From positions 56,097-120,096 of the forward strand of contig NZ_JASKMS010000027.1 of NCBI RefSeq assembly GCF_030124145.1: 64,000 nucleotides of DNA, in the 5' to 3' direction. Positions 25,747 through 34,146 of the stretch are shown here, piece after piece. The first letter of the stretch is position 1, and every line of letters begins with the position of its first letter. Under the pieces are notes generated by a model. That model saw only the letters and a program-made list of their open reading frames with translations. It did no database searches and had not been told where the DNA came from. Source of the DNA: Streptomyces sp. 378. GTDB taxonomy: Bacteria > Actinomycetota > Actinomycetes > Streptomycetales > Streptomycetaceae. The position numbers and the translations under genes are program-made.

Positions 25747-26397
25747 CTATCGCCCCGCCTTGCGGGCCACGAGGCTCGCCTGGGCGACCGGCTCGCCGCT
25801 CGTCTGGTCCGGCTCGCGCACCGTCCGCTGGCGGACGGTGAGACCGGCTGCTTCCAGCAGCGCCGCGACGTGCTCCGGCCTGCGGCGGCGGAAGGTCAGC
25901 GCCACCGGGTGGCCGAAGGCCTCCTCGTAGTGGCGGGGTTCGTCACCGCACTGGAAGCCCAGGAGGAGATGGCCGCCGGGGCGCAGGACACGGTGAAAGC
26001 CGGCGAAGAGGGCGGGCAGGTGCTCCTCGGGTGTGTGGATGGTCGAGTACCAGGACACGACACCGTCGAGCGAGCCGTCCGGCAGGTCCGGCTCCTGCAT
26101 CGAGCCCTGCACGAACCGCAGGTCGGGATGTTCGCGACGGGCGACCGCGAGCATCGACTCCGACAGGTCCAGCCCGAACACCGACAGCCCGCGCGACGCC
26201 AGGAACGCCGTCACCCGCCCGGGCCCGCACCCCAGGTCGGCGACCTCGCCGCCCTCACCCACGAGCCCCGCGAACCCGTACAGCACCCCGAGGTCCAGCG
26301 GCGTCCCCGCTCCCAGGTCACCGAAGTGGACGGCGTACGCCTCGGCGACGGTGTCGTAGAACCTGCGGGTCTCGATCAGGAAGTCAGCATCGGCCAT
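25747..26397 (-). CDS. SAM-dependent methyltransferase (class I)
   Basis: The 216-residue protein has the Rossmann-like methyltransferase fold: motif I VADLGCGPGRVTAFLASRG, motif II FGLDLSESML, FVQGSMQEPDLPDGSLDGVVSWYS and a post-motif LRPGGHLLLGF. FYDTVAEAYA at the N-terminus is typical of UbiE/methyltransferase-11 proteins. Substrate unknown. Start ATG at 26397. The 3' end abuts the minisatellite. Confidence 0.85.
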   Translation of the reverse strand: MADADFLIETRRFYDTVAEAYAVHFGDLGAGTPLDLGVLYGFAGLVGEGGEVADLGCGPGRVTAFLASRGLSVFGLDLSESMLAVARREHPDLRFVQGSMQEPDLPDGSLDGVVSWYSTIHTPEEHLPALFAGFHRVLRPGGHLLLGFQCGDEPRHYEEAFGHPVALTFRRRRPEHVAALLEAAGLTVRQRTVREPDQTSGEPVAQASLVARKAGR

Positions 26398-26475
26398 GGC
26401 CGCAGACCCTAACGCGAGTCCCTGTCCCTCCGCCCCGCGCGTACCGGCCGAACCGGCGCGTGGCCCTCGCACCCC

Positions 26476-26808
26476 TCAGCCCTCGCGCGGCCCCTCATCT
26501 CCCCGGCCCTCGCCCGACGGGCCGAGCTCCCGGCCCGCCCCCGGCTCCCCGCCCCCCTGCTCCGGCTGTGTCCGCCCCGCGCCGATACCCGCCCCCGCTC
26601 CGATCGCCGTGCCGAAGCCGGTGCCCAAGGCCAGTCCCAGGCCGAGGTTGTCGAAGACGGTCATGCCGAGTACGAGGCCTATGGCCGTGCCGAGGGCCAG
26701 GCCTATCGACAGGCCCGTGGCCAAGGCCTTGCCGGCGGGGGAGCCGTCCTGGGTCTCGTCGACGGGGGTGCCGTCGGCTTTCCCACTGTTCTCCGGTTCG
26801 TCGCGCAT
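26476..26808 (-). CDS. Small Gly-rich membrane protein
   Basis: The 110-residue protein has a charged N-terminus, a central ~60-residue hydrophobic segment with glycine-zipper spacing (GLSIGLALGTAIGLVLG, LGTGFGTAIGAGAGIGAG) and a polar Gly/Glu/Pro-rich tail. It probably spans the membrane twice. No family was recognised. It follows the cold-shock gene on the same strand but is separated by a possible terminator. Confidence 0.6.
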   Translation of the reverse strand: MRDEPENSGKADGTPVDETQDGSPAGKALATGLSIGLALGTAIGLVLGMTVFDNLGLGLALGTGFGTAIGAGAGIGAGRTQPEQGGGEPGAGRELGPSGEGRGDEGPREG

Positions 26809-26876
26809 CCGCCCATCGTCGCATGGCCGGAATTCGCCGGGAATTCACCGAGCGGAAGGGCCCGAAAAGGGCAGGG

Positions 26877-26901
26877 GCCCCGTCGCCTGGCGGCGCGGGG
26901 C
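26877..26901 (-). terminator. Possible terminator of the cold-shock gene
   Basis: GCCCCG near 26877 can pair with CGGGGC ending at 26901, with a partly paired interior. It lies about 18 bp past the cold-shock stop codon. The stem is imperfect. Confidence 0.35.
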
Positions 26902-26918
26902 TCCTTGGGTACTGCAAA

Positions 26919-27122
26919 TCAGACCGGCGTGACGTTCTCAGCCTGCGGGCCCTTCGGGCCCTGCGTGACGTCGAAAGACACCTGCTGGTTCTCCTCGAGC
27001 GAGCGGAAGCCGCTCGCGTTGATCGCGGAGTAGTGGACGAAGACGTCGGGGCCGCCGCCCTCTTGGGCGATGAAACCAAAGCCCTTTTCGGCGTTGAACC
27101 ACTTCACGGTTCCGGTAGCCAT
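26919..27122 (-). CDS. Cold-shock domain protein (CspA family)
   Basis: The 67-residue protein is a single OB-fold cold-shock domain with RNP1 KGFGFIAQ and RNP2 VFVHYSAI, which bind single-stranded RNA or DNA. A very strong AAGGAGG lies 6 bases before the ATG. The leader is long (about 150 nt from the predicted promoter), as usual for csp genes with temperature-sensitive leader structure. It likely acts as an RNA chaperone. Confidence 0.95.
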   Translation of the reverse strand: MATGTVKWFNAEKGFGFIAQEGGGPDVFVHYSAINASGFRSLEENQQVSFDVTQGPKGPQAENVTPV

Positions 27123-27280
27123 AAGCCCTCCTTGGGCCCAAAAGGGTTGCCCTGCTCCAGAACCAGCAAGTGTGAAGATGAATTCCGCACAAGTGCATAT
27201 GTCTGAGAATGACGAGAGCCCGCGGTCACATGCTCCGCAGGCTCTGTACTGCAAGGGAAACCAAACTGCAACTTGCGACG

Positions 27281-27308
27281 AGCCTAGCACGCAGGCCGTG
27301 GAATGCAA
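27281..27308 (-). promoter_or_regulatory. Candidate promoter of the cold-shock gene
   Basis: Read on the minus strand, TTGCAT (27308-27303) and TAGGCT (27286-27281) are spaced by 16 bp. Transcription from about 27274 would give a ~150-nt leader. The divergent gap 27123-27441 otherwise holds only mqnA's -10-like TAGCCT at 27430-27435. Confidence 0.45.
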
Positions 27309-27441
27309 TAGGGGTCTAGATCACGTCACCCGAATGTTTGAACGTCCTCCGGCCGACTGGCGGAGGGGGGCTCACCGAGGCCCGCACCCCGACCGCGGGC
27401 CCGCGCGCCGGTCCGCGCGCCCCGAGGGCTAGCCTCACGAT

Positions 27442-28290
27442 GTGGACAATCCTCGCACCCGGCCGCGCGTCGGCCACATCCAGTTCCTGAACTGCCTGCC
27501 CCTGTACTGGGGGCTCGCGAGAACGGGCACGCTCCTCGACTTCGAGCTCTCCAAGGACACCCCGGAGAAGCTCAGCGAGAAGCTGGTGCAGGGCGAACTC
27601 GACATCGGTCCGATCACCCTCGTCGAGTTCCTCCGGCACGCCGACGACCTGGTCGCCTTCCCCGACATCGCCGTCGGCTGCGACGGCCCGGTGATGTCCT
27701 GCGTGATCGTCTCGCAGGTCCCCCTGGACCAGCTGGACGGCGCCCGTGTCGCCCTCGGGTCGACCTCCCGCACCTCCGTCCGCCTCGCCCAGCTGCTCCT
27801 CGCCGAGCGCTACGGCGTCCAGCCGGACTACTACACCTGCCCGCCCGACCTGAGCCTGATGATGCGGGAGGCCGACGCCGCCGTCCTCATCGGCGACGCG
27901 GCGCTGCGCGCGAACATGCTCGACGGGCCGCGTTTCGGCCTGGCCGTGCACGACCTGGGCGCGCTGTGGAAGGAGTGGACGGGCCTGCCGTTCGTCTTCG
28001 CGGTCTGGGCGGCCCGCCGCGACTACCTGGAGCGCGAGCCCGTCATCACCCGCCGGGTGCACGAGGCCTTCCTCGACTCCCGCAACCTCTCCCTGGAGGA
28101 GGTCGGCAAGGTCGCCGAGCAGGCCGCCCGCTGGGAGGCCTTCGACGAGGAGACCCTCGCCCGCTACTTCACCACCCTCGACTTCCGCTTCGGCGACCCG
28201 CAGTTGGCGGCGGTCGCCGAGTTCGCGCGGCGGGTCGGCCCGACGACCGGCTTCCCGGCGGACGTGAAGGTGGACCTGCTCCAGCCGTGA
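27442..28290 (+). CDS. mqnA: Chorismate dehydratase MqnA
   Basis: The 282-residue enzyme has a periplasmic-binding-protein-like fold. It dehydrates chorismate to 3-enolpyruvyl benzoate, the first futalosine step and the substrate of MqnE at 11315. Visible features are VGHIQFLNCLPLYWGL at the N-terminus, ELDIGPITLVEFLRHADDL and the GSTSRTSVRLAQLLL ligand loop. The GTG at 27442 lies 6 bases after TAGCCT, so translation is probably leaderless. It is ~15 kb from the other menaquinone genes here, much as in S. coelicolor. Confidence 0.92.
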   Translation: MDNPRTRPRVGHIQFLNCLPLYWGLARTGTLLDFELSKDTPEKLSEKLVQGELDIGPITLVEFLRHADDLVAFPDIAVGCDGPVMSCVIVSQVPLDQLDGARVALGSTSRTSVRLAQLLLAERYGVQPDYYTCPPDLSLMMREADAAVLIGDAALRANMLDGPRFGLAVHDLGALWKEWTGLPFVFAVWAARRDYLEREPVITRRVHEAFLDSRNLSLEEVGKVAEQAARWEAFDEETLARYFTTLDFRFGDPQLAAVAEFARRVGPTTGFPADVKVDLLQP

Positions 28291-28303
28291 GCCGGGCGGC
28301 GCT

Positions 28304-28339
28304 CCGGCACTCCTCTTCTGGAGAGCGCAGGCGTGCCGG
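28304..28339. terminator. Possible bidirectional terminator between mqnA and the EccC-like gene
   Basis: CCGGCAC (28304-28310) and GTGCCGG (28333-28339) pair across a 22-nt loop in the 97-bp convergent gap. The loop is long and no U tract is seen. Confidence 0.35.
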
Positions 28340-28387
28340 GGCCGGGAACGTCCCCGCGGGCCTACGGGGCCGCCCCCGGTCACCGCC

Positions 28388-31300
28388 TCACCCCGGGATG
28401 ACGACCGTGCGCAGCTCGCCGTCGCCGAGGTGCAGCATGCCCTTGCCGGGGACGACCTGGCCGCCGACCATGCCGCGGTTGAGGCGGACACCGACGAGGT
28501 CGCCGCTGGAGGACTCCTGGGGGGAGAGCAGGATGCCCCGCCGGGCCTTCTTCGCGTCGACCTGCCAGCCCGAGAAGCCGCTGCACACGTCCTCCTCGTC
28601 ACCGGCGATGACGAGCGCGAGCCCGCGCTCGGCGCCGCGGGAGACCAGCTTCTTCATCTGGCTCTCGGCGTCGCAGTCCTCCAGGAGCTCACCGTCGTCG
28701 ACGAGAACGGCGATCGGCTCCTCCAGGGACGCCTGGTCGATGAGCTCCTCGAACTCGTCCTCGTCGATGTCGTCGCCGGTGAAGACCTTCAGCACGCCGT
28801 CCGTGCCGTCGAGTCGGCGGAGCGGGGACTGGCGCGGGGCCGCGACGACCAGACGGGTGCCCTGGGACAGGAACGAGTGCGCGAAGTTCATCATCACCGT
28901 CGAGCGGCCGGACTTGGCAGGGCCCGCGACGACGAACGCCGGTACGCCCTCGGCCAGATCGGGCCCGAAGCCGATGATCTCGTCGCCACCGATGCCGACC
29001 AGACCCCACAGACGCGAACGGGACGCCTCCGGGTCGCGCAGCTCCCAGGCCTCCGGGAAGGAGATGCGGCTGGGCAGGCTGTCGACGCGGAACGGGCGGC
29101 GCGAGCGGGGGACGGCGGCGTCGCGGGCCGTGGCCGCCTCACCGATCGCCGCCAGCGCCGCGGCCTGGCCCTGACCGGTCGTGTCCTGCGCGAGCAGCGC
29201 GAACTGCGTCTCCGTACCGAACTCGTTGCGGAACGCACGGCCCGGCGGGATCTCCTCCGGCACCTTGCGCGCCGGGATGCCCAGCGCCGAGAAGTCGCTG
29301 CGGTCGGCGAGCCGCAGCCCGTACTTGTCCTCGGTGAGGGCCGCGATCCGGCCCACCAACAGGGTCCGGTCACCCGTCAGCACCAGGTGGATGCCGACGC
29401 TGGCGCCCTCGCGCATCATCGTCTGCAACTCGTCGGTCAGCGAACCGTGATCGACCTCGCCGAGGGTGGGCACCCAGCCCTCCCAGCGGTCCAGCAGCAC
29501 CACGATGTGCGGCAGCCGCTCGTCCTCGGCCACCGACGCCCGCTGCTCCCCGATGTCCGCGAAGCCCTTCTCCGCCAGCACGTCCTGACGGCGGCTCATC
29601 TCGCCCTTGAGCCGGTTGACCAGCCGCACGACCCGCTCGGTCTGGTTGCGGTTCACGACCGCACCGCAGTGCGGCAGCCGCGTCAGGGCGTTGAGCGCGC
29701 CGTTGCCGCAGTCGATGCCGTACAGGTGCACGTCGGCGACCGAGTGCGTACGGGCGAGGGAACCCGCCAGGGTGCGCAGCACCTGGGAGCGGCCGCTGCG
29801 CGGGGCGCCGCCGATCATCAGATGGCCGAAGGAGGAGAAGTCCACGACGACCGGGCGGCGCGACTGGCTCGCGGGCAGGTCCTCGACGCCGTACGGCGCC
29901 GGCGGCAGCTTGCCGGGACCACCGGCGAACGCGGGCACCTCCACGTCGTCCAGCAGCAGCGTCTCGTCCAGGGCGGGCAGCCACGGGCTGTGCTGCGGCG
30001 GGATGCCGAGGGAGCGGTTGGCGTCGCGGATGGTGTCGACGAGAACCTTCAGATCGGTGATCTCCTCGTCCTCCCGCGACTCCGCCTTCGGCTTGACCAG
30101 CGCCGCCCGCCCCAGATCCTCCCAGGTCAGCGGGCCCACCCAGGGCATGAGCAGCGCAGGGTCGGCCGCACCGGGCCGACGGCCACCCACCCGGCCGGAC
30201 TGGAACGGCACCAGCGAGGCGTGCCCGAGCCGGGCGTACGCGCGACCCGGGGTGTTCTTGGAGATGTGCCCCGCCTCGGGCGAGTCGATGACGTCCGACG
30301 ACTCGCCGCCGTCCGTCACACGCAGCGCGATACGGAGGTTGGTGTTGGCGCGGATCTCGGGCGACACGACACCCGACGGGCGCTGCGTCGCCAGCAGCAG
30401 GTGGATACCGAGGGAACGACCCCGCTGGGCGATGTTCACGAGCCCCGTCACGAAGTCCGGCAGATCACGCACCATCGAGGCGAACTCGTCGATCACGATG
30501 AGCAGCCGGGGCACCGGCCGGTGCGACGGATCCCGGCGCACCAGGTCCTGGTAGTCCTCGATGTCCTTGGCGTCGGCCGCGGCCAGGATGTGCTCGCGCC
30601 GGTGCAACTCCGCACCGAGCGACTCCAGGGCCCGCTCCACCAGATGGGCGTCGAGGTCCGTGACCATGCCGACGGTGTGCGGCAGATGCACACAGTCCTT
30701 GAAGGCCGCGCCACCCTTGTAGTCGACGAGCACGAACGTCATGTTCTCCGGCGTGTTCGCCACCGCCAGCGCCGCCACGATGGTCTGCAGCAGCTCCGAC
30801 TTACCCGAACCGGTCGTACCCGCGATCAGACCGTGCGGCCCGTCCTTGCGGATGTCGATGCCGAACGGCCCGTCGTACGACTCACCGATGACGGCCAGCG
30901 TCGACTGCCCGCCCATCCGCCAGCGGGCCACGATCGCGTCACTGGTCGGCGGCTCCAACTGCAGCACGTCCAGCAGCCGGCTCGACCCGGGCAGCGCCGA
31001 GTCCTCGGTCTCACCGCTGATGTCCCGCAGCGGCGACAACGACCGGGCCAGACGCAGGCACCAGGCCGCGGAGACGAAGTCGGGCCGAACGTCCGCCAGC
31101 CGCTCCGCACCGGCCTCCTCGACCCGCAGCCGCAACCTCTCGCTGCGCTCGGCCTGTTCGGGCCGGGCGGTGCTGTGCCAGGCCTGGAACGAGGGGAACC
31201 CACCGGCGGCCTGCTGGGACGGCTGCACCTGCTGGGCGGCCGGCTGAAGCTCCTCGGCCTTCGGCTCGGCCACGACGTACGCCTGGCACTCGCCGGGCAG

Positions 31301-33037
31301 AAACCGCTCCTCGGCGTCCAGGCAGATCGCGAACATGGACACGGACGGCCCCTCGCGCAGCAGCCGCACCACACCCGGCAGCGACCGCAGCCGCCGCGAG
31401 CCGTCCCACACGACGACGATGTCGGGGTCGCTGAAGCTCGAGTTGCCCTGCGACTTGTTCTCCTCGGCGGCCTTCTTGCGCGCGTCGAGGATCTGCGTCA
31501 GTTCGCCGATCCGGGCACCGACGGTCTCGGCGTCCGTCCCGATCAGCGCGTTCACGTCCTGCCCGCCGGACGGCCGGGCGTGCGGCAGCCAGCGCACCCA
31601 GTCCCACGACTCCCGCGCCGCGTTGTCGCTCAGCACGTAGAACTGCACGTCCATCGGGCTGTGCAGGGCCGCGGTCTGCGCGACCGCCCAGCGCCCGAGA
31701 GCACGGGCGGAGTCCCCGGGGCCCGCCAGACCGACGACACCCAGCGTGCGCAGATGCAGCGCCACCGGGGCGTCCTCGATCTTCCAGGTCACCTGACGGC
31801 GGTGGTCGTCCTGCTCCGGGTCGTCGAGGACCACCTCGGACGGCAACCGCCCGGTCCCGAAACGGATCAGAAGGTGATCGCGGTCGGTGCGCCGCCGCTC
31901 CCACAGACGCGTACGCGGCCCCGTCCCGAGGGCGAGCACGGTCGCCGGGTCGGGTATGGCCTGCCGCCGGTCGTTCCGCTCGGCGACCAGCGCGTCCTGG
32001 GCGTCCTTCTCGATCCGCTCCTTCTGCTCCTCGTACTCCTTGACCTGCTTGGCGTGCGACTTACGCCCGTGCTTCTTGTCGTTGTAGTAGTTGGCGAAGA
32101 GCAGGATCGGGCTGAGGCCCGCCATGATCAGGTAGTACCAGCGCTGGAAGATCATCACAGCCACGGCGGCACCGACGAGAGGCGTCAGCGCCATCAGCCA
32201 GGGCAGCGGCCTGGCCTCGTACTCGCGCGGCGACGACGGCAACCGGAAGTTGGTCTGCCGCTCGGCCGGACGCAGCCGCGGGGGCCGGTTGTAGTCCAGA
32301 CCGACACCGTCGTCGGACCACTTGAGAGCGGCGTTCGGAGGTGTGTAGCGGGTCAGTTCGAGAAGGGTGTTGCCGAGCCCGATCTGAGCGCCGAGCGGCC
32401 ACTCGGTAGGGCCGGTCCCCTTCTCTTCCCTCTTCTCCGGCGCCTTCTTCTTGTTGCCGCGCTTCTTGTCGCGCTTCTTGCCGCTGGGCTCGTCCTGGTC
32501 CTCGTCCTGCGCGAGGGGGGTGCCGTCGAGGGTGACGTGCTCCTTGTCCATGTGCACGGCGACCTGGCAGGTGCCGTCGGTGGCGACGGAGAGGGTGAGG
32601 GCCCGGGCGTCCACCTCGGGGTCGTCGACCCGGACGTACGACGCCGCGCCGCTGCCGATGTCGTAGCGCCCGACGCCCAGCCGGTGCACGAACCCGGCCG
32701 CCGGCCCGCCGACGACCCGCAGTTCGACGAGCCCGGTCGGCTCCCCCGGAAGACACCCGGACGGATCCTGCAGACTGACCACGGCACCCTCACGCAGGGG
32801 CGATCCGACGACGGTGGCGCCGGGATCGACCGCGTACCCGTCCACGTACACGAGGGGCGCGTTGTTCGCCGGCGCGTGCCGGTGCTGCCCGAGCGGGATG
32901 ACCTGCGCCCCGCTGTGCCCCACCTGCTTGGCCAACTCCTGCGCGATGTCCCCCACGGTGGACTCAGGATCGGCATCGAGCACCACGTCGGCGGTGCCAC
33001 CGCCGTACGGGTCGACGACGGTCAGAGTCAGGCGCAC
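28388..33037 (-). CDS. eccC: EccC/EssC-like type VII secretion ATPase (FtsK/SpoIIIE with FHA domain)
   Basis: This 1549-residue membrane-anchored motor is expected to drive export of WXG100 and related substrates. An N-terminal ubiquitin-like region is followed by an FHA-like domain (GRYDIGSGAASYVRV, ~120-175), a Lys-rich linker, two adjacent transmembrane helices (~280-316) and three FtsK/SpoIIIE-type ATPase modules. The first module is canonical: GTTGSGKS at 740-747 and LLIVIDE at 845-851. The second (GGAPRSGRS) and third (AGPAKSGRS) have Arg in place of the Walker Lys, as in other EccC proteins whose later modules bind rather than turn over nucleotide. GTG start at 33037 after GGGAGGA. It is divergent from the WXG100 genes. 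No EccB, EccD, EccE or mycosin is nearby. Confidence 0.9.
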   Translation of the reverse strand: MRLTLTVVDPYGGGTADVVLDADPESTVGDIAQELAKQVGHSGAQVIPLGQHRHAPANNAPLVYVDGYAVDPGATVVGSPLREGAVVSLQDPSGCLPGEPTGLVELRVVGGPAAGFVHRLGVGRYDIGSGAASYVRVDDPEVDARALTLSVATDGTCQVAVHMDKEHVTLDGTPLAQDEDQDEPSGKKRDKKRGNKKKAPEKREEKGTGPTEWPLGAQIGLGNTLLELTRYTPPNAALKWSDDGVGLDYNRPPRLRPAERQTNFRLPSSPREYEARPLPWLMALTPLVGAAVAVMIFQRWYYLIMAGLSPILLFANYYNDKKHGRKSHAKQVKEYEEQKERIEKDAQDALVAERNDRRQAIPDPATVLALGTGPRTRLWERRRTDRDHLLIRFGTGRLPSEVVLDDPEQDDHRRQVTWKIEDAPVALHLRTLGVVGLAGPGDSARALGRWAVAQTAALHSPMDVQFYVLSDNAARESWDWVRWLPHARPSGGQDVNALIGTDAETVGARIGELTQILDARKKAAEENKSQGNSSFSDPDIVVVWDGSRRLRSLPGVVRLLREGPSVSMFAICLDAEERFLPGECQAYVVAEPKAEELQPAAQQVQPSQQAAGGFPSFQAWHSTARPEQAERSERLRLRVEEAGAERLADVRPDFVSAAWCLRLARSLSPLRDISGETEDSALPGSSRLLDVLQLEPPTSDAIVARWRMGGQSTLAVIGESYDGPFGIDIRKDGPHGLIAGTTGSGKSELLQTIVAALAVANTPENMTFVLVDYKGGAAFKDCVHLPHTVGMVTDLDAHLVERALESLGAELHRREHILAAADAKDIEDYQDLVRRDPSHRPVPRLLIVIDEFASMVRDLPDFVTGLVNIAQRGRSLGIHLLLATQRPSGVVSPEIRANTNLRIALRVTDGGESSDVIDSPEAGHISKNTPGRAYARLGHASLVPFQSGRVGGRRPGAADPALLMPWVGPLTWEDLGRAALVKPKAESREDEEITDLKVLVDTIRDANRSLGIPPQHSPWLPALDETLLLDDVEVPAFAGGPGKLPPAPYGVEDLPASQSRRPVVVDFSSFGHLMIGGAPRSGRSQVLRTLAGSLARTHSVADVHLYGIDCGNGALNALTRLPHCGAVVNRNQTERVVRLVNRLKGEMSRRQDVLAEKGFADIGEQRASVAEDERLPHIVVLLDRWEGWVPTLGEVDHGSLTDELQTMMREGASVGIHLVLTGDRTLLVGRIAALTEDKYGLRLADRSDFSALGIPARKVPEEIPPGRAFRNEFGTETQFALLAQDTTGQGQAAALAAIGEAATARDAAVPRSRRPFRVDSLPSRISFPEAWELRDPEASRSRLWGLVGIGGDEIIGFGPDLAEGVPAFVVAGPAKSGRSTVMMNFAHSFLSQGTRLVVAAPRQSPLRRLDGTDGVLKVFTGDDIDEDEFEELIDQASLEEPIAVLVDDGELLEDCDAESQMKKLVSRGAERGLALVIAGDEEDVCSGFSGWQVDAKKARRGILLSPQESSSGDLVGVRLNRGMVGGQVVPGKGMLHLGDGELRTVVIPG

Positions 33038-33433
33038 GACTTGTCCTCCCCGTGCCACTGGGCCGGTGTGGCCGCGTGGTGTCTGTCGCTGGTCCGCTGT
33101 GCTGTGCGCGTGCTGTGCGGTTGGCGTGCTGTGCTGCTCGCTTCAGTCACGCGGGTCACAGTGGTACAGGGACGATATCCGCTCGGTACGACGGCGGGGC
33201 AATGGGGAGGCGCCGTGACGTTCCCGATGGCAACGGCGTACACGCTTTCACGACGGCTCGTTCACAAGCCGGGGATGTGGCCCCACAGGCCACACCCGTA
33301 AGCTGCTGACGCAAGAGCGGACGATCACACCGGTAGCCGGCTGTGACCGGCAACTCGGCTTCCGGGTCGGTGAGTCCGCAAACAGGGAAGCCACGGGGGT
33401 TGGCCCTGCGGCGTTGCGAGAGGGAGCGGCTTC

Positions 33434-33736
33434 ATGGCCAAGGACCTGGATATCACTTATCAGGACATGCGGGATGCAGCCAAGCATGTCGTGAAGGAGA
33501 AGGAAAAGCTCCAGGAGAGGCTCGAGGGCCTGAAGAAGTACATCAACAACCTCGTGCAGGGCGGCTACGTCACGAAGAGCTCGTCGAAGGCGTTCGACGA
33601 GAACTTCGACGAGTTCGTCCGCGGCATGAAGGACACGCTGGACGGCCTCGACGGCATGGGCGACTACCTGACCATGGCCGCGGACAAGTTCGAGCAGATC
33701 GACGAGGAACTGGCCAAGCAGGCTCGGAGCAAGTGA
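33434..33736 (+). CDS. WXG100-like ESAT-6 superfamily protein (module A)
   Basis: The 100-residue helical-hairpin protein has heptad-rich helices on either side of a turn at VQGGYVTKSSS. It lacks the classical WXG but keeps size, charge pattern and a C-terminal FEQIDEELAKQARSK. It is a likely substrate or dimer partner of the EccC-like system divergent from it. AGGGAG precedes the ATG. Its C-terminus resembles that of the module B protein at 43069 (LDEELAKQNKKKQKK). Confidence 0.8.
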   Translation: MAKDLDITYQDMRDAAKHVVKEKEKLQERLEGLKKYINNLVQGGYVTKSSSKAFDENFDEFVRGMKDTLDGLDGMGDYLTMAADKFEQIDEELAKQARSK

Positions 33737-33825
33737 CGGTCTGCTAGAAGATCTACGGCGATGGGGCGGGCGCTGATGGTCCGCCCCGTCGGGCTGCGTT
33801 ACTACGTTCCTCAGCGGGGGGTTCC

Positions 33826-34146
33826 ATGTCGGACCAGACTGCCGATATCGAGCGCATCAAGGAAAGCGCCAAGTCTCTCTCCAAGATTCACCGGGAGTTC
33901 GACAAGAACGCCAACCCAGCTGACGGGTTGGGGGCGACCACCCTGGGCGATCAGGGCTTGGTTGACGTTTTCGACGAGTTCGGCGACAACTGGAAGATCC
34001 ATCGGGAGCGTCTTACGGAGGAACTGGAGAATCTTTCGAAGCTCCTTTCCACTGCGGCGAAGTCTTATGAGGACATCGACCACCAACTTGCCGAGGCGCT
34101 TCGGAATGCGAGCAAGGAGTCGAAATCCGGGGGAGGCTCCAAGTGA
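33826..34146 (+). CDS. WXG100-like protein, second of module A
   Basis: The 106-residue protein is predicted to be an all-helical hairpin, with a central GATTLGDQGLVDVFDEFGDNW turn region and C-terminal YEDIDHQLAEALRNASKE. The Trp in GDNWKIHRERL sits after the turn, where WXG100-type proteins carry aromatic contacts. The stop overlaps the start of the 506-aa putative substrate (GTGA), suggesting co-export as a heterodimeric guide. GGGGGG lies ahead of the ATG. Confidence 0.75.
   Translation: MSDQTADIERIKESAKSLSKIHREFDKNANPADGLGATTLGDQGLVDVFDEFGDNWKIHRERLTEELENLSKLLSTAAKSYEDIDHQLAEALRNASKESKSGGGSK

Noticed and set aside
25405..26412. A plus-strand frame across the minisatellite and methyltransferase
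   Set aside because: Repeat-driven composition and antisense to the methyltransferase.
28430..33301. A 1623-codon open frame on the plus strand opposite the EccC-like gene
   Set aside because: It is antisense to a gene with clear ATPase motifs, has Arg/His/Gln-rich composition and no family motif. High GC makes such shadow frames common.
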